Notes under the pieces: generated by a model
What the model saw: only the letters and a program-made list of their open reading frames with translations
What the model was told of the DNA's origin: nothing
The model's database searches: none
Part shown: piece after piece, positions 8,787 to 19,340 of the stretch
Position numbering within the stretch: the stretch's first letter is position 1
Layout of the letters: each line of letters begins with the position of its first letter
Position numbers and translations under genes: made by a program
Assembly (NCBI RefSeq): GCF_002868845.1
Contig: NZ_PKUB01000056.1
Span: forward strand, 363 to 64,362
Source of the DNA: Desulfuromonas sp.
GTDB lineage: Bacteria > Desulfobacterota > Desulfuromonadia > Desulfuromonadales > BM501
DNA length: 64,000 nucleotides
Direction of reading: 5' to 3'

Positions 8787-10739
8787 GTGACAGTACTCCC
8801 CAAAAACCTTTCCGACCTCGGCATGGTGCGCGTCGCTGTCGCCTCCCCCGAGGTGCGGGTCGCCGATGTGGCCTTCAACGCCGAGCGGATCGCCCGGGCC
8901 ATGGCCGAGGTCGCAGGGCAGGGCTGCACCTTGCTGCTCTGCCCTGAACTCTGCGTGACCGGCTACACCTGCGGCGACCTCTTCTATCAAGCCCGGCTCC
9001 TCGAGGGGGCCCGGGATGCCTTGCTGCAACTCGCCGCCGAGAGCGCCCGACTGGGGATCGCCCTGGTCGCCGGCACTCCCCTGGCCCAGGGGGGGCGCCT
9101 GTTCAACTGCGCCGCCTTTCTCGCCGGGGGGCGAATCGTCGGCGTGGTGCCCAAGACCTTTCTGCCCAACACCGGCGAGTTCTACGAGGAACGCTGGTTC
9201 TCCTCCGAACGGGACCGCACCGCAGACGTCCTCGAGATCGGGGGGGAGGAGGTCCCTTTCGGGGCCGATCTGCTTTTCCGGGCCGCCGGGCGGCCCAGTT
9301 GCATCGTGGGAATCGAGATCTGCGAAGACGCCTGGTCTGTCAGCCCCCCCAGCGGCGCCATGGCGATGCGCGGGGCCACTCTTCTGCTCAACCCCTCGGC
9401 CAGTCCGGAGATCCTCGGAAAAGAGGCCTACCGGCGAAGCCTTGTTCAGGCCCAGTCGGGCCGCTGCCTGGCGGCCTACGCTTACGCTTCGGCCGGACCC
9501 GGCGAATCGAGCACCGACCTTGTCTACTCGGGGCATTCCCTGATCGGCGAGAACGGCTTCGTCCTTGCGGAGACCGAGCGGTTTCGGTTCGAAACCGAGA
9601 TTGCCGTGGCTGATGTTGACATTGAACGCCTCGTCAACGAGCGGCTGAAGAACAACACCTTCGCCGCTTCCCGCGCCCCGGGAGTCTGTCGGATCGTTGA
9701 TTTCCCCCTTGGCGAAACGGCCGCCGGCAAGCTGCTGCGTCCGGTGCCTGCCGCCCCCTTCGTCCCCGTGCTTTGCGAGGAGCGCGCCTGCCGGTGCGGG
9801 GAGATCTTCGCCATCCAGACCGCCGGCCTGGCCAAGCGTCTCAAGCACACCGGCAGCGAGCGGGTGGTGATAGGCATTTCCGGCGGCCTTGATTCGACCC
9901 TGGCGCTGCTCGTAACGGTTAAGGCGTTCGACAGGCTCGGTCTCGACCGCAAGGGGATCGTCGCTGTCACCATGCCCGGCTTCGGCACCACCACGCGCAC
10001 CCGGGGCAACGCCGAAAAACTCGCCGAACTGCTCGGCGTGACCCTGAAGATCATTTCCATCGACGCGGCGGTGCGGGGGCATTTCGCCGACATCGGCCAC
10101 GACGAGGCGGTGCACGACATCACCTACGAGAACTCCCAGGCCCGGGAGCGCACCCAGATCCTCATGGATCTTGCCAACCGGCTCAGCGGCCTGGTGATCG
10201 GCACAGGCGATCTCTCGGAACTGGCCCTCGGCTGGTGCACCTACAACGGCGACCACATGTCGATGTATGCAGTCAATGCCGGGGTGCCCAAGACCCTGGT
10301 GCGCTACCTCGTCGACTGGTGCGCCGACGCCGAATTCTCCGGCGAGGCCCGGGCTGTCCTTCACGACGTCGGCGCCACCCCGGTCTCCCCCGAGCTTCTT
10401 CCCCCCGACGAGAACGGGGAGATCGGCCAGGTGACCGAGGACCACATCGGCCCCTACATGCTGCACGACTTCTTCCTGTTCCAGGTTGTGCGCCTGCAGT
10501 TCTCCCCGAAAAAGGTTCTTTATCTCGCCTGCCAGGCCTTTGATGACCAGTTTCCCGCCGAGGAGATTCTGCGCTGGCTGAAGACCTTCTACCGCCGGTT
10601 CTTCTCCCAGCAGTTCAAGCGCTCCTGTCTTCCCGACGGGCCGAAAGTCGGCTCCGTGGTCCTCTCCCCGCGGGGCGACTGGCGCATGCCGAGCGACGCC
10701 TGCGCCGAGCTCTGGCTTCGCGAACTCGAGGAGCTGTAA
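8787..10739 (+). CDS. nadE: Glutamine-dependent NAD+ synthetase
   Basis: A 650-aa two-domain enzyme for the last step of NAD+ synthesis: amidation of nicotinate adenine dinucleotide using ATP and ammonia taken from glutamine. The N-terminal nitrilase-type glutaminase (about 12-300) has the complete Glu-Lys-Cys triad: Glu54 (CPELCVTGY), Lys123 (VPKTFLPN) and Cys179 (GIEICEDAW). The synthetase domain carries the PP-loop SGGLDST (about 366-372). The size matches the long bacterial form. Starts with GTG; transcribed alone or with rsmI. Confidence 0.97.
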   Translation: MTVLPKNLSDLGMVRVAVASPEVRVADVAFNAERIARAMAEVAGQGCTLLLCPELCVTGYTCGDLFYQARLLEGARDALLQLAAESARLGIALVAGTPLAQGGRLFNCAAFLAGGRIVGVVPKTFLPNTGEFYEERWFSSERDRTADVLEIGGEEVPFGADLLFRAAGRPSCIVGIEICEDAWSVSPPSGAMAMRGATLLLNPSASPEILGKEAYRRSLVQAQSGRCLAAYAYASAGPGESSTDLVYSGHSLIGENGFVLAETERFRFETEIAVADVDIERLVNERLKNNTFAASRAPGVCRIVDFPLGETAAGKLLRPVPAAPFVPVLCEERACRCGEIFAIQTAGLAKRLKHTGSERVVIGISGGLDSTLALLVTVKAFDRLGLDRKGIVAVTMPGFGTTTRTRGNAEKLAELLGVTLKIISIDAAVRGHFADIGHDEAVHDITYENSQARERTQILMDLANRLSGLVIGTGDLSELALGWCTYNGDHMSMYAVNAGVPKTLVRYLVDWCADAEFSGEARAVLHDVGATPVSPELLPPDENGEIGQVTEDHIGPYMLHDFFLFQVVRLQFSPKKVLYLACQAFDDQFPAEEILRWLKTFYRRFFSQQFKRSCLPDGPKVGSVVLSPRGDWRMPSDACAELWLRELEEL

Positions 10740-10781
10740 GCTTAAGGTTTGAAGGCCGGGCGGAAAACCGGCCTGTTCCCC

Positions 10782-10802
10782 TGTCACTTGTCACGCATCA
10801 CG
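10782..10802 (+). repeat. Heptanucleotide tandem repeat (3 units)
   Basis: Three consecutive 7-base units TGTCACT, TGTCACG, CATCACG in the nadE-rsmI gap, 24 bases before the rsmI start. The unit is related to the four-unit array at 54228. Confidence 0.6.
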
Positions 10803-10825
10803 ATTTTTTCCCATCACGGACTCTC

Positions 10826-11665
10826 ATGCCCGGCACCCTTTATCTCGTCGCGACCCCCATCGGCAACCTCGAGGACTTTACCTTTCGCGCTCTGCGGATC
10901 CTCAAGGAGGTCGGCCTGGTCGCCGCCGAGGATACCCGCCACAGTCGCAAGCTCTTCAGTCACTACGGCATCGACACTCCCCTGACCCCGTTCCACGAGC
11001 ACAACGAGCGGCAGAAGGGGGAGCGGCTGCTTGTACGCCTTCAGGCCGGTGAAGACGTCGCTCTGATCTCCGACGCCGGCACCCCCCTCGTTGCCGATCC
11101 CGGTTTCGACCTGGTGCGCCGCTGTTGCGCCGAGGGGATTGCCGTGACCGCTATTCCCGGACCTGTTGCGGCGGTGGTCGCCCTGTCTCTCTCCGGCCTG
11201 CCGAGCGACCGCTTCGCCTTCGAAAACTTCCTCCCGGCCAAGGCCGGGGCCCGCATGCGATGCATTGAAGAGCTGAAGGGCGAGAGGCGCACCCTGGTCT
11301 TCTACGAGGCTCCCCATCGCCTCGCCGTCACCCTGCGCGACCTCGCCTCCGTTTTCGGCTCCGAGCGCGAGGCTGCCGTCGCCCGGGAGCTGACCAAGCT
11401 ACATGAGGAACTTGCCCGTGCATCCCTCGGTGAACTGGCCGAGCGTTACGCCGCAGAGAAGCCCCGGGGCGAGATCGTTCTGGTCGTCGCTGGGGCGCCC
11501 GAAACCCCGCCTGCCGACGAGTCCGAGGTGCGTTCCGTGCTGCGGGAGCTGCTCGCCGGGGGGATGAAGCCCCGCCAAGCGGTCAAGGACGTGGCAAAGC
11601 GCTATGGCCTGCCGGGGGACGAGGTATACCGGATGGCGCTGGAGATGAAGGGGGAGTCGGGCTGA
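10826..11665 (+). CDS. rsmI: 16S rRNA (cytidine1402-2'-O)-methyltransferase RsmI
   Basis: A 279-aa enzyme of the tetrapyrrole-methylase fold that 2'-O-methylates C1402 in the 30S decoding centre. The N-terminal signature is complete (YLVATPIGNLEDFTFRALRILKEVGLVAAEDTRHSRKLFSHYGI), followed by ALISDAGTPLVADPG and IPGPVAAVVALSLSGLPSDRF. No clear Shine-Dalgarno sequence precedes the ATG. Confidence 0.96.
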   Translation: MPGTLYLVATPIGNLEDFTFRALRILKEVGLVAAEDTRHSRKLFSHYGIDTPLTPFHEHNERQKGERLLVRLQAGEDVALISDAGTPLVADPGFDLVRRCCAEGIAVTAIPGPVAAVVALSLSGLPSDRFAFENFLPAKAGARMRCIEELKGERRTLVFYEAPHRLAVTLRDLASVFGSEREAAVARELTKLHEELARASLGELAERYAAEKPRGEIVLVVAGAPETPPADESEVRSVLRELLAGGMKPRQAVKDVAKRYGLPGDEVYRMALEMKGESG

Positions 11666-11692
11666 GTTTCCTGGGGGTGGCGTGTTATTTGA

Positions 11693-11824
11693 ATGTTCAC
11701 AGGGCCAGTGAGGGAAGGTGTCAAAGTCGTGGCCATTCTGGCAGACGGCGGCACCGCTGAGTTCAGGCGCCTGCCGACACCCTTGAAGGAATCTCAACAC
11801 CATCTTGCCGAGGGCTCCCCATGA
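11693..11824 (+). CDS. Possible small ORF coupled to the lipoprotein gene
   Basis: A 43-codon ORF (starts MFTGPVREGV, ends HHLAEGSP) whose TGA overlaps the ATG of the next gene (ATGA), as in coupled genes. It fills most of the 155-base gap. Only a poor Shine-Dalgarno sequence is present and I recognise no family, so it may be chance. A translated leader that couples expression of the lipoprotein is the alternative. Confidence 0.25.
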   Translation: MFTGPVREGVKVVAILADGGTAEFRRLPTPLKESQHHLAEGSP

Positions 11825-13542
11825 AGCTGTTCAGACTGTCGCCTCTGCTCCTGTTCTTTTTCCTCCTGGTCGCCGGCTGCGGAGGGGGAAACGACTCCCG
11901 CCAGGGTTCCGCCGGGAACGACGACCCGGAAGCCGGGGGCATCGGCCAGGTCCTCTGGGACTTCGAAACCGAGGGTGTCCCCAAGTTCCTCAAGACCAAT
12001 CACCTTGATCTGCGGCATGTTCAGAGGATTTCCCGGTTCCGTTCCTCTGCCGGCCACGACTATTCGGACCATTTCGAGTGCGAGCGGTCGATGAAGCACT
12101 ATTTCCACCCGCGGGAAGAGACCGACGAATTCCAGTGGCCCGACATCGAGATCGTCGCCCCGGTCACCGGCACCATTGTCGAGGTCATGGACGAGTGGGG
12201 CGGCGGCATCGGCGGCTGCCAGCTTTGGATCGAACCGGACGACTACCCTGCCTTTCACGTCATCATCTTCCACGTCGGCCTGGCCCAGCCCCTGGAGCGG
12301 GGCGACCGCGTCGAGGAGGGCCAGGTCCTCGGTCACCACGCCACCGGCTCCACCTGGAACGACCTGGCCGTGGCAGTGTGGACAGAATGCCCCCCCGAGG
12401 GACGCGACTGCGCGCCCACCGGCCACCACTTCGACACCTGCACCGACTACGCGGTCAGGAACATCTCGGTCTTCGACATCATGACCGACGAGCTGTTCGA
12501 GAGCTACAGGGCCTTTCCCGGGATCGATTCCCGGGACGATCTCGTCATCCCCCGCCAGGAGCGCGATCTTTACCCGGATTTTCACGGCTACCCGGAGGAG
12601 CTGTCTTGGGCCACTCTGGTGGAGCCGCCTGCGAACGACCCGGGCGATTTTACCCCGGCGGTCGGCGCTGATCCTTCCCAGGCCGGCGACGGCCCCTGGA
12701 GCCGGCGGCTGCGCCTCGCGACCAGCCCGGACGGCACCGACTGGACCCGGACCGGGCTGACCCTGGCCGACCAGGGCGACGTGCCGTCTGTCATCGTCAA
12801 GGACGGCACCCTTTGGGCCTTCTACGTAATGTGGAAGGACGCCGACGACACCGAAGAGCTGCGCAACACCACGGTCGCGGCGACCTCGGAGGACCTGGTG
12901 AACTGGACCTACCGGGAACTGAACTTTTCCGGCCTGCCCGCCGGGCGGACCCCGAACCCGGTCGACCCGGCGGTGGTTGCTTCCGGGGGGGGCGGCTACC
13001 GCATGTACTTCACCCTCGGCGATCTCTCCGGCGGCCCGGCCCAGACCTACTCGGCGGTTTCGGCGAACCTGCTCGACTGGACCGTGGAGGGTGGGCCGCG
13101 TTATCCCGCCGCCGGCAGCGACGTCCTCGATCCGAACCTGCTCTGGGTCGGGGACCATTTCGAGTTTTTCGCCGGTGGCGCGCCGGGCGCCAACCATCAT
13201 GCCGCCTCCACCGGGGGGGCGCAGCAGCATAGCCACGGTCTGGCCTTTAAGCCCCTGGCCGACTTCGTTCCCGACCCCTTCGTCGTCATGGCCAACGGCC
13301 TGAAGATCGGCGGGGAGTACCGCTACTACGGCTTCACTCAGGAGCCAGGCAGTTCCGAAGAGACGATCCGCTCCTTCACCTACGCCGGGGACGGCCAGTG
13401 GACCCTCGACCCCGGCATCCGCCTGGCCGTGGACGAGGCCGGCGGCGAGGAACGGGCCTTCGTGGCCGATCCTGCCGTGGCGCCGCATCCCGCGGGGAGC
13501 GACCGGGGCTACGTCATGGTCTACGTCACCGAGGTTCCTTGA
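11821..13542 (+). CDS. Lipoprotein with LytM-like domain and C-terminal beta-propeller-like domain
   Basis: A 573-aa predicted lipoprotein: signal peptide with lipobox LVAGC (Cys20) and then a glycine/serine linker. Residues about 75-190 resemble the LytM/M23 beta-sandwich (IEIVAPVTGTIVEVMDEWGGGIGG, HVIIFHVGLAQPLERGDRVEEGQVLGHH), although the classical HxxxD and HxH zinc motifs are not clearly conserved, so peptidase activity is doubtful. Residues about 280-573 contain repeated ATSPDGTDWTRT, ATSEDLVNWTY and AVSANLLDWTVEG motifs, typical of the five-bladed GH43/GH32-like propeller superfamily. Envelope or surface carbohydrate binding is inference. Flanked by terminators and on its own. Confidence 0.65.
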   Translation: MKLFRLSPLLLFFFLLVAGCGGGNDSRQGSAGNDDPEAGGIGQVLWDFETEGVPKFLKTNHLDLRHVQRISRFRSSAGHDYSDHFECERSMKHYFHPREETDEFQWPDIEIVAPVTGTIVEVMDEWGGGIGGCQLWIEPDDYPAFHVIIFHVGLAQPLERGDRVEEGQVLGHHATGSTWNDLAVAVWTECPPEGRDCAPTGHHFDTCTDYAVRNISVFDIMTDELFESYRAFPGIDSRDDLVIPRQERDLYPDFHGYPEELSWATLVEPPANDPGDFTPAVGADPSQAGDGPWSRRLRLATSPDGTDWTRTGLTLADQGDVPSVIVKDGTLWAFYVMWKDADDTEELRNTTVAATSEDLVNWTYRELNFSGLPAGRTPNPVDPAVVASGGGGYRMYFTLGDLSGGPAQTYSAVSANLLDWTVEGGPRYPAAGSDVLDPNLLWVGDHFEFFAGGAPGANHHAASTGGAQQHSHGLAFKPLADFVPDPFVVMANGLKIGGEYRYYGFTQEPGSSEETIRSFTYAGDGQWTLDPGIRLAVDEAGGEERAFVADPAVAPHPAGSDRGYVMVYVTEVP

Positions 13543-13562
13543 TCCGCCAGGCTTGCGACACC

Positions 13563-13603
13563 GAAAAAAAGCCGGTCTCCAGACATTGGAGACCGGCTTT
13601 TAC
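13563..13603. terminator. Bidirectional terminator between the lipoprotein gene and acyP
   Basis: Perfect hairpin AAAGCCGGTCTCCA-gacat-TGGAGACCGGCTTTT with A and T tracts on the two sides. It can end the plus-strand lipoprotein transcript and the minus-strand ligA-acyP transcript. Confidence 0.9.
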
Positions 13604-13726
13604 CGATTCTTTCCCCCCGCTCCCCGATGGACACGGGTTATTTACCGCGAATTCAGAACGCTTGCCCAAAAAAGGGCAGGCCGACGATCGAAAGCGTCCC
13701 CGAACCCAGGAAGAAAGCCCCCGTCT

Positions 13727-16127
<2,401 letters not shown>

Positions 16128-16155
16128 GCGAGCCAAATTTTCAGGAGACCTGGCC

Positions 16156-17409
16156 GTGGACGACCAATATATGCGCCTTGCCCTGCTCGGGGTGCTGTTC
16201 CTGCTCTCCGCCTTCTTCAGCGGGTCGGAGACGGCGTTGATGTCCATCGACCGGCTGCGGGTGAAGTACCTTGTGCAGAAGAAACGCCCCAAGGCCAAAA
16301 GGCTGGAGGCGCTGATCGAGAACCCCGACCGCCTGCTCGGGACCATCCTCGTCGGCAACAACCTGGTCAACATCGCCATCTCGGTCTTCGCCACCGGCTT
16401 TTTCGTCCACCTCTACGGCGAGCGGGGCGAACTGGTCACCATCCTCGTGCTGACCCCCCTGCTCCTTCTCTTCGCCGAGGTCAGCCCCAAGTCCTACGCC
16501 GCCAGGTACCCGGAGCGGACCTCATTTTTCGTCCTGCGCCCGATCCGGGTCTCCATGCTGCTGCTCGCCCCGGTGAGCCTCTTCGTTACCGCCTTCTCCC
16601 GCTTTTTTACCCGCCTGATTTCCGGCAAGGAGGAGGCGCGCCCGGTCATCTCCGAGGACGAGCTGCGCACCCTGATCACCGTCGGTGAGCAGACCGGGGT
16701 GGTTCCCAAGGAGCAGCGGCGCATGCTTCACGGGGTTTTCGAACTCTCCCAGACCCGGGTGCGCGACGTCATGATTCCCCGCACGGAACTGGTCGGCATC
16801 GAGGTCGACGCCCCCTTCGAGAAGGTGCTGGTCCTGGCCCAGCAGGCCCGCCATTCCCGTTTTCCCGTCTACGAGGGGGATCTCGACAGCGTCGTCGGGA
16901 TCATCCATTCCAAGGACATCCTCAACTACGTGGACCGGCCGAAGGAATTCGCCATCCGCGAGGTCGCCCGCCCTCCCTACTTCGTCCCCGAATCGAAGCG
17001 CATCGAGACCCTCCTGCAGTCCTTTCGCAAAAAGCGCCTGCACCTGGCCGTCGTGGTCGACGAGTACGGCGGGGTGGAGGGGATCGTCACCCTGGAGGAC
17101 ATCTTCGAGGAGGTCTTCGGCGAGATCCAGGACGAGTACGACGTAGAGGAGGTGCTGATCCGGGAGATCGCCCCGGGGCGCTTCCTGATCGACGGCAGCG
17201 CCTCGTTGCGCACCATCAACCGCCGCTTCAATCTCCAGCTCTCCGAGGAGCACGCCAACACCCTGGCCGGCTTCCTGCTCCGGGTCATCGGGGCCATTCC
17301 CCAGGAAGGGGCCCGATGCGAGGCGGAAGGCATCGTCCTTGTCGCCCGCAAGGTCGTCGATCGCCGGGTCGAGGAAATCGAGATGATCCTGGAGGAAAAT
17401 CCCTCCTGA
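16156..17409 (+). CDS. HlyC/CorC family transporter (CNNM domain + CBS pair + CorC_HlyC)
   Basis: A 417-aa membrane protein. Residues 1-140 form the CNNM transmembrane domain (starting LLGVLFLLSAFFSGSETALMSIDRLR), 180-330 a tandem CBS module (RDVMIPRTELVGIE and HLAVVVDEYGGVEGIVTLEDIFEEVFGEI), and 335-410 the CorC_HlyC domain. Related proteins export Mg2+ or Co2+; the substrate here cannot be read from sequence. The GTG start has AGGAGA 8 bases upstream. Single gene with its own terminator, ahead of the dcw cluster. Confidence 0.9.
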   Translation: MDDQYMRLALLGVLFLLSAFFSGSETALMSIDRLRVKYLVQKKRPKAKRLEALIENPDRLLGTILVGNNLVNIAISVFATGFFVHLYGERGELVTILVLTPLLLLFAEVSPKSYAARYPERTSFFVLRPIRVSMLLLAPVSLFVTAFSRFFTRLISGKEEARPVISEDELRTLITVGEQTGVVPKEQRRMLHGVFELSQTRVRDVMIPRTELVGIEVDAPFEKVLVLAQQARHSRFPVYEGDLDSVVGIIHSKDILNYVDRPKEFAIREVARPPYFVPESKRIETLLQSFRKKRLHLAVVVDEYGGVEGIVTLEDIFEEVFGEIQDEYDVEEVLIREIAPGRFLIDGSASLRTINRRFNLQLSEEHANTLAGFLLRVIGAIPQEGARCEAEGIVLVARKVVDRRVEEIEMILEENPS

Positions 17410-17425
17410 GGCTTTTCCCCTTCGT

Positions 17426-17456
17426 CCCGCCGCCTCCTTTCGGCGGGTGGTTTTTG
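17426..17456 (+). terminator. Terminator after the CorC-type gene
   Basis: Hairpin CCCGCCG-cctccttt-CGGCGGG followed after three bases by a T run. Confidence 0.8.
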
Positions 17457-17502
17457 CCCCTCCTTCATTAATCTAAACCCCTGAAAAATTGGAAATTTCT
17501 CC

Positions 17503-17531
17503 TTGACAAGGTCGTTGCCTGTGACTATAGT
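17503..17531 (+). promoter_or_regulatory. Near-consensus sigma-70 promoter of the dcw cluster
   Basis: TTGACA (17503-17508), a 17-base spacer and TATAGT (17526-17531), 47 bases upstream of mraZ. Same hexamers, spacing and flanks (CC before the -35, AC before the -10) as the ffh promoter. Confidence 0.88.
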
Positions 17532-17540
17532 TCCCAAAAG

Positions 17541-17576
17541 GTGGGATTTAGTGTCAAATTAGGCCAAAAGGGGCCA
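17541..17576 (+). promoter_or_regulatory. Candidate MraZ operator (degenerate 10-base-spaced repeats)
   Basis: Just after the promoter lie GTGGGA, GTGTCA, AGGCCA and GGGCCA at exact 10-base steps. MraZ is known to bind three or so G-rich direct repeats at 10-base spacing upstream of its own gene. Only the first unit matches the published GTGGGA-like box well, so this is tentative. Confidence 0.35.
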
Positions 17577-17578
17577 GG

Positions 17579-18025
17579 ATGAATTTTCAGGGGGAGTTCC
17601 ACAACACCATCGACGCCAAGGGGCGGGCGAGCATTCCGGCGAAGTTCCGGGAAGTACTCGCCGAAACCCAGGGTGACGAGCGCGTCGTGGTGACCAAGAA
17701 CCTCGAGGGCGGCCTGACCGCCTATCCCCTTTCCCACTGGAGCCAGATCCTGGAGAACGTCCAGGGACTGCCCAACGGCCCTCAGAAGGCCGCGGCGATC
17801 CGGTTGATGGTCGCTCCTGCCGCCGAGTGCGCTTTCGACAAGCAGGGGCGAATCCAGATCCCCCAGGCCCTGCGCAGCGACGCCGGCCTGAAAAAGGAGA
17901 TCGTCGTTGTCGGGCTCTTTGAGAAGATCGAAATCTACAGCCAGCTTCAGTACGCCGCCGTGACCAGCAAGTCCGAGGAGTTGCTCCAGAGCGACTCCCA
18001 GGCTGTGGCGGACATGGGTTTCTGA
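17579..18025 (+). CDS. mraZ: Transcriptional regulator MraZ
   Basis: A 148-aa protein made of two SpoVT-AbrB-like halves (1-50 and 78-125; FHNTIDAKGRASIPAKFRE and CAFDKQGRIQIPQALRSDAGL). MraZ binds DNA as a ring-shaped oligomer and represses its own dcw promoter. First gene of the cluster, behind a strong promoter and possible operator repeats. Confidence 0.96.
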   Translation: MNFQGEFHNTIDAKGRASIPAKFREVLAETQGDERVVVTKNLEGGLTAYPLSHWSQILENVQGLPNGPQKAAAIRLMVAPAAECAFDKQGRIQIPQALRSDAGLKKEIVVVGLFEKIEIYSQLQYAAVTSKSEELLQSDSQAVADMGF

Positions 18026-18028
18026 GGG

Positions 18029-18976
18029 GTGCCGGCGGAGATCTTCGCCCACCTCTCGGTCATGCCCGAAGAGGTTGTGGAATATCTGCGGCCCCGGCCC
18101 GGAGGCGTCTACCTCGACGGGACGGTCGGCGGCGGCGGTCATGCCGGGCTCCTTCTGGAGGCCTCGGCGCCGGACGGGCGGCTGATCGGCCTCGACCGCG
18201 ACCCGGCGGCCCTGCGCAAGGCCGCAGAAGTGCTGGCCCCCTGCGCCGACCGGGCTCTGCTGCGGCACGCCAATTTTTCCGAGGCGGACGAGGTCCTGGC
18301 CGAACTCGGGATCGACGGGCTGGACGGCATGCTGCTCGACCTGGGGGTCTCCTCCCATCAGCTGGACACGCCCGAGCGGGGCTTCTCCTTCCGCGAGGAC
18401 GCTCCCCTCGACATGAGGATGGATCCCGGGGCGGGGGAGACGGCGGCCGATGTGGTCAACGAAGCCGACGGGCGGGAGTTGGCCCGGATCTTTTTCGAAT
18501 ACGGCGAGGAGCGCTGGGCTCGGCGCATCGCACGGCGCATCGTGGACGAGCGGGAACGCCGTCCGCTGGCCACCACTGCGGAGCTGGCCGAACTGGTCCG
18601 TGCGGCGGTTCCCGGCGGGATGATTCCCTCACGGGTTCACCCGGCGACCCGGGTGTTTCAGGCCCTGCGGATCCACGTCAACCGGGAGCTGGAGCATGTC
18701 GCCCGGGGGGTTGCCGGAGGGATTGATCTTTTAAAGCCTGGAGGGAGGCTGGCGGTAATCAGCTTCCATTCTTTGGAGGATCGCATCGTCAAGCGGATCT
18801 TCCGGCAGGAGGCCAAAGCCTGCATCTGTCCGCCGCGGCTTCCGCTCTGCGCCTGCGGGAAAGTTCCGCGGGTGGAGCTGGTCACGCGCAAGGCGGTGCG
18901 CCCGTCTCCGGCGGAGGTCGATGCCAACCCCAGGGCACGAAGTGCGATCCTGCGCGTTGCGGAACGCTGTAGCTGA
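18029..18976 (+). CDS. rsmH: 16S rRNA (cytosine1402-N4)-methyltransferase RsmH
   Basis: A 315-aa SAM-dependent enzyme that N4-methylates C1402, the same base that RsmI (also in this window) methylates on the ribose. The motif I loop is [13 protein letters not shown] (about 32-44); [11 protein letters not shown] and the [13 protein letters not shown] cysteine segment are family features. The GTG at 18029, three bases after the mraZ stop, gives the canonical [15 protein letters not shown] start. Confidence 0.97.
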   Translation: MPAEIFAHLSVMPEEVVEYLRPRPGGVYLDGTVGGGGHAGLLLEASAPDGRLIGLDRDPAALRKAAEVLAPCADRALLRHANFSEADEVLAELGIDGLDGMLLDLGVSSHQLDTPERGFSFREDAPLDMRMDPGAGETAADVVNEADGRELARIFFEYGEERWARRIARRIVDERERRPLATTAELAELVRAAVPGGMIPSRVHPATRVFQALRIHVNRELEHVARGVAGGIDLLKPGGRLAVISFHSLEDRIVKRIFRQEAKACICPPRLPLCACGKVPRVELVTRKAVRPSPAEVDANPRARSAILRVAERCS

Positions 18977-19022
18977 AGAGAGTTTCCCGTCTCGGGAAGA
19001 TGTTTTTTTTCTGGAGGGTGTC

Positions 19023-19340
19023 ATGTCCGATACCATTGTCCGTCCCATCCCCAAGGTCAACGTACTGGTGCTGCGCCGGCCCCGGCTCTTTCCCCTGCTC
19101 GGGTTCGTCGCGATTCTGCTCGCCGTCTCCCTGTTCTTCGTCTGGTCCCGGCTTCAGGTGATCAACCTGGAATACGAGATTTCGAGCCTCGAGGGGCGCC
19201 TGCGCGGCCTGCAGCAGGATTCCCGCCAGCTCCGCCTGGAGGAGGCGAGCCTGCGCAGCCCGGCCCGGATTGAACAGGTCGCCTTGAACAAGCTCGGGTT
19301 GCGGATGCCCAACCCCTCGCAGGTCATCACCGTGGACTGA
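19023..19340 (+). CDS. ftsL: Cell division protein FtsL
   Basis: A 105-aa bitopic protein of the FtsQLB complex: cytoplasmic tail 1-20, one membrane helix (about 21-42), periplasmic heptad/coiled-coil segment (about 44-75), and the C-terminal RIEQVALNKLGLRMPNPSQVI typical of FtsL. The ATG at 19023 has GGAGGG 6 bases upstream. Its stop overlaps the ftsI start by one base. Identification rests on topology plus position. Confidence 0.88.
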   Translation: MSDTIVRPIPKVNVLVLRRPRLFPLLGFVAILLAVSLFFVWSRLQVINLEYEISSLEGRLRGLQQDSRQLRLEEASLRSPARIEQVALNKLGLRMPNPSQVITVD

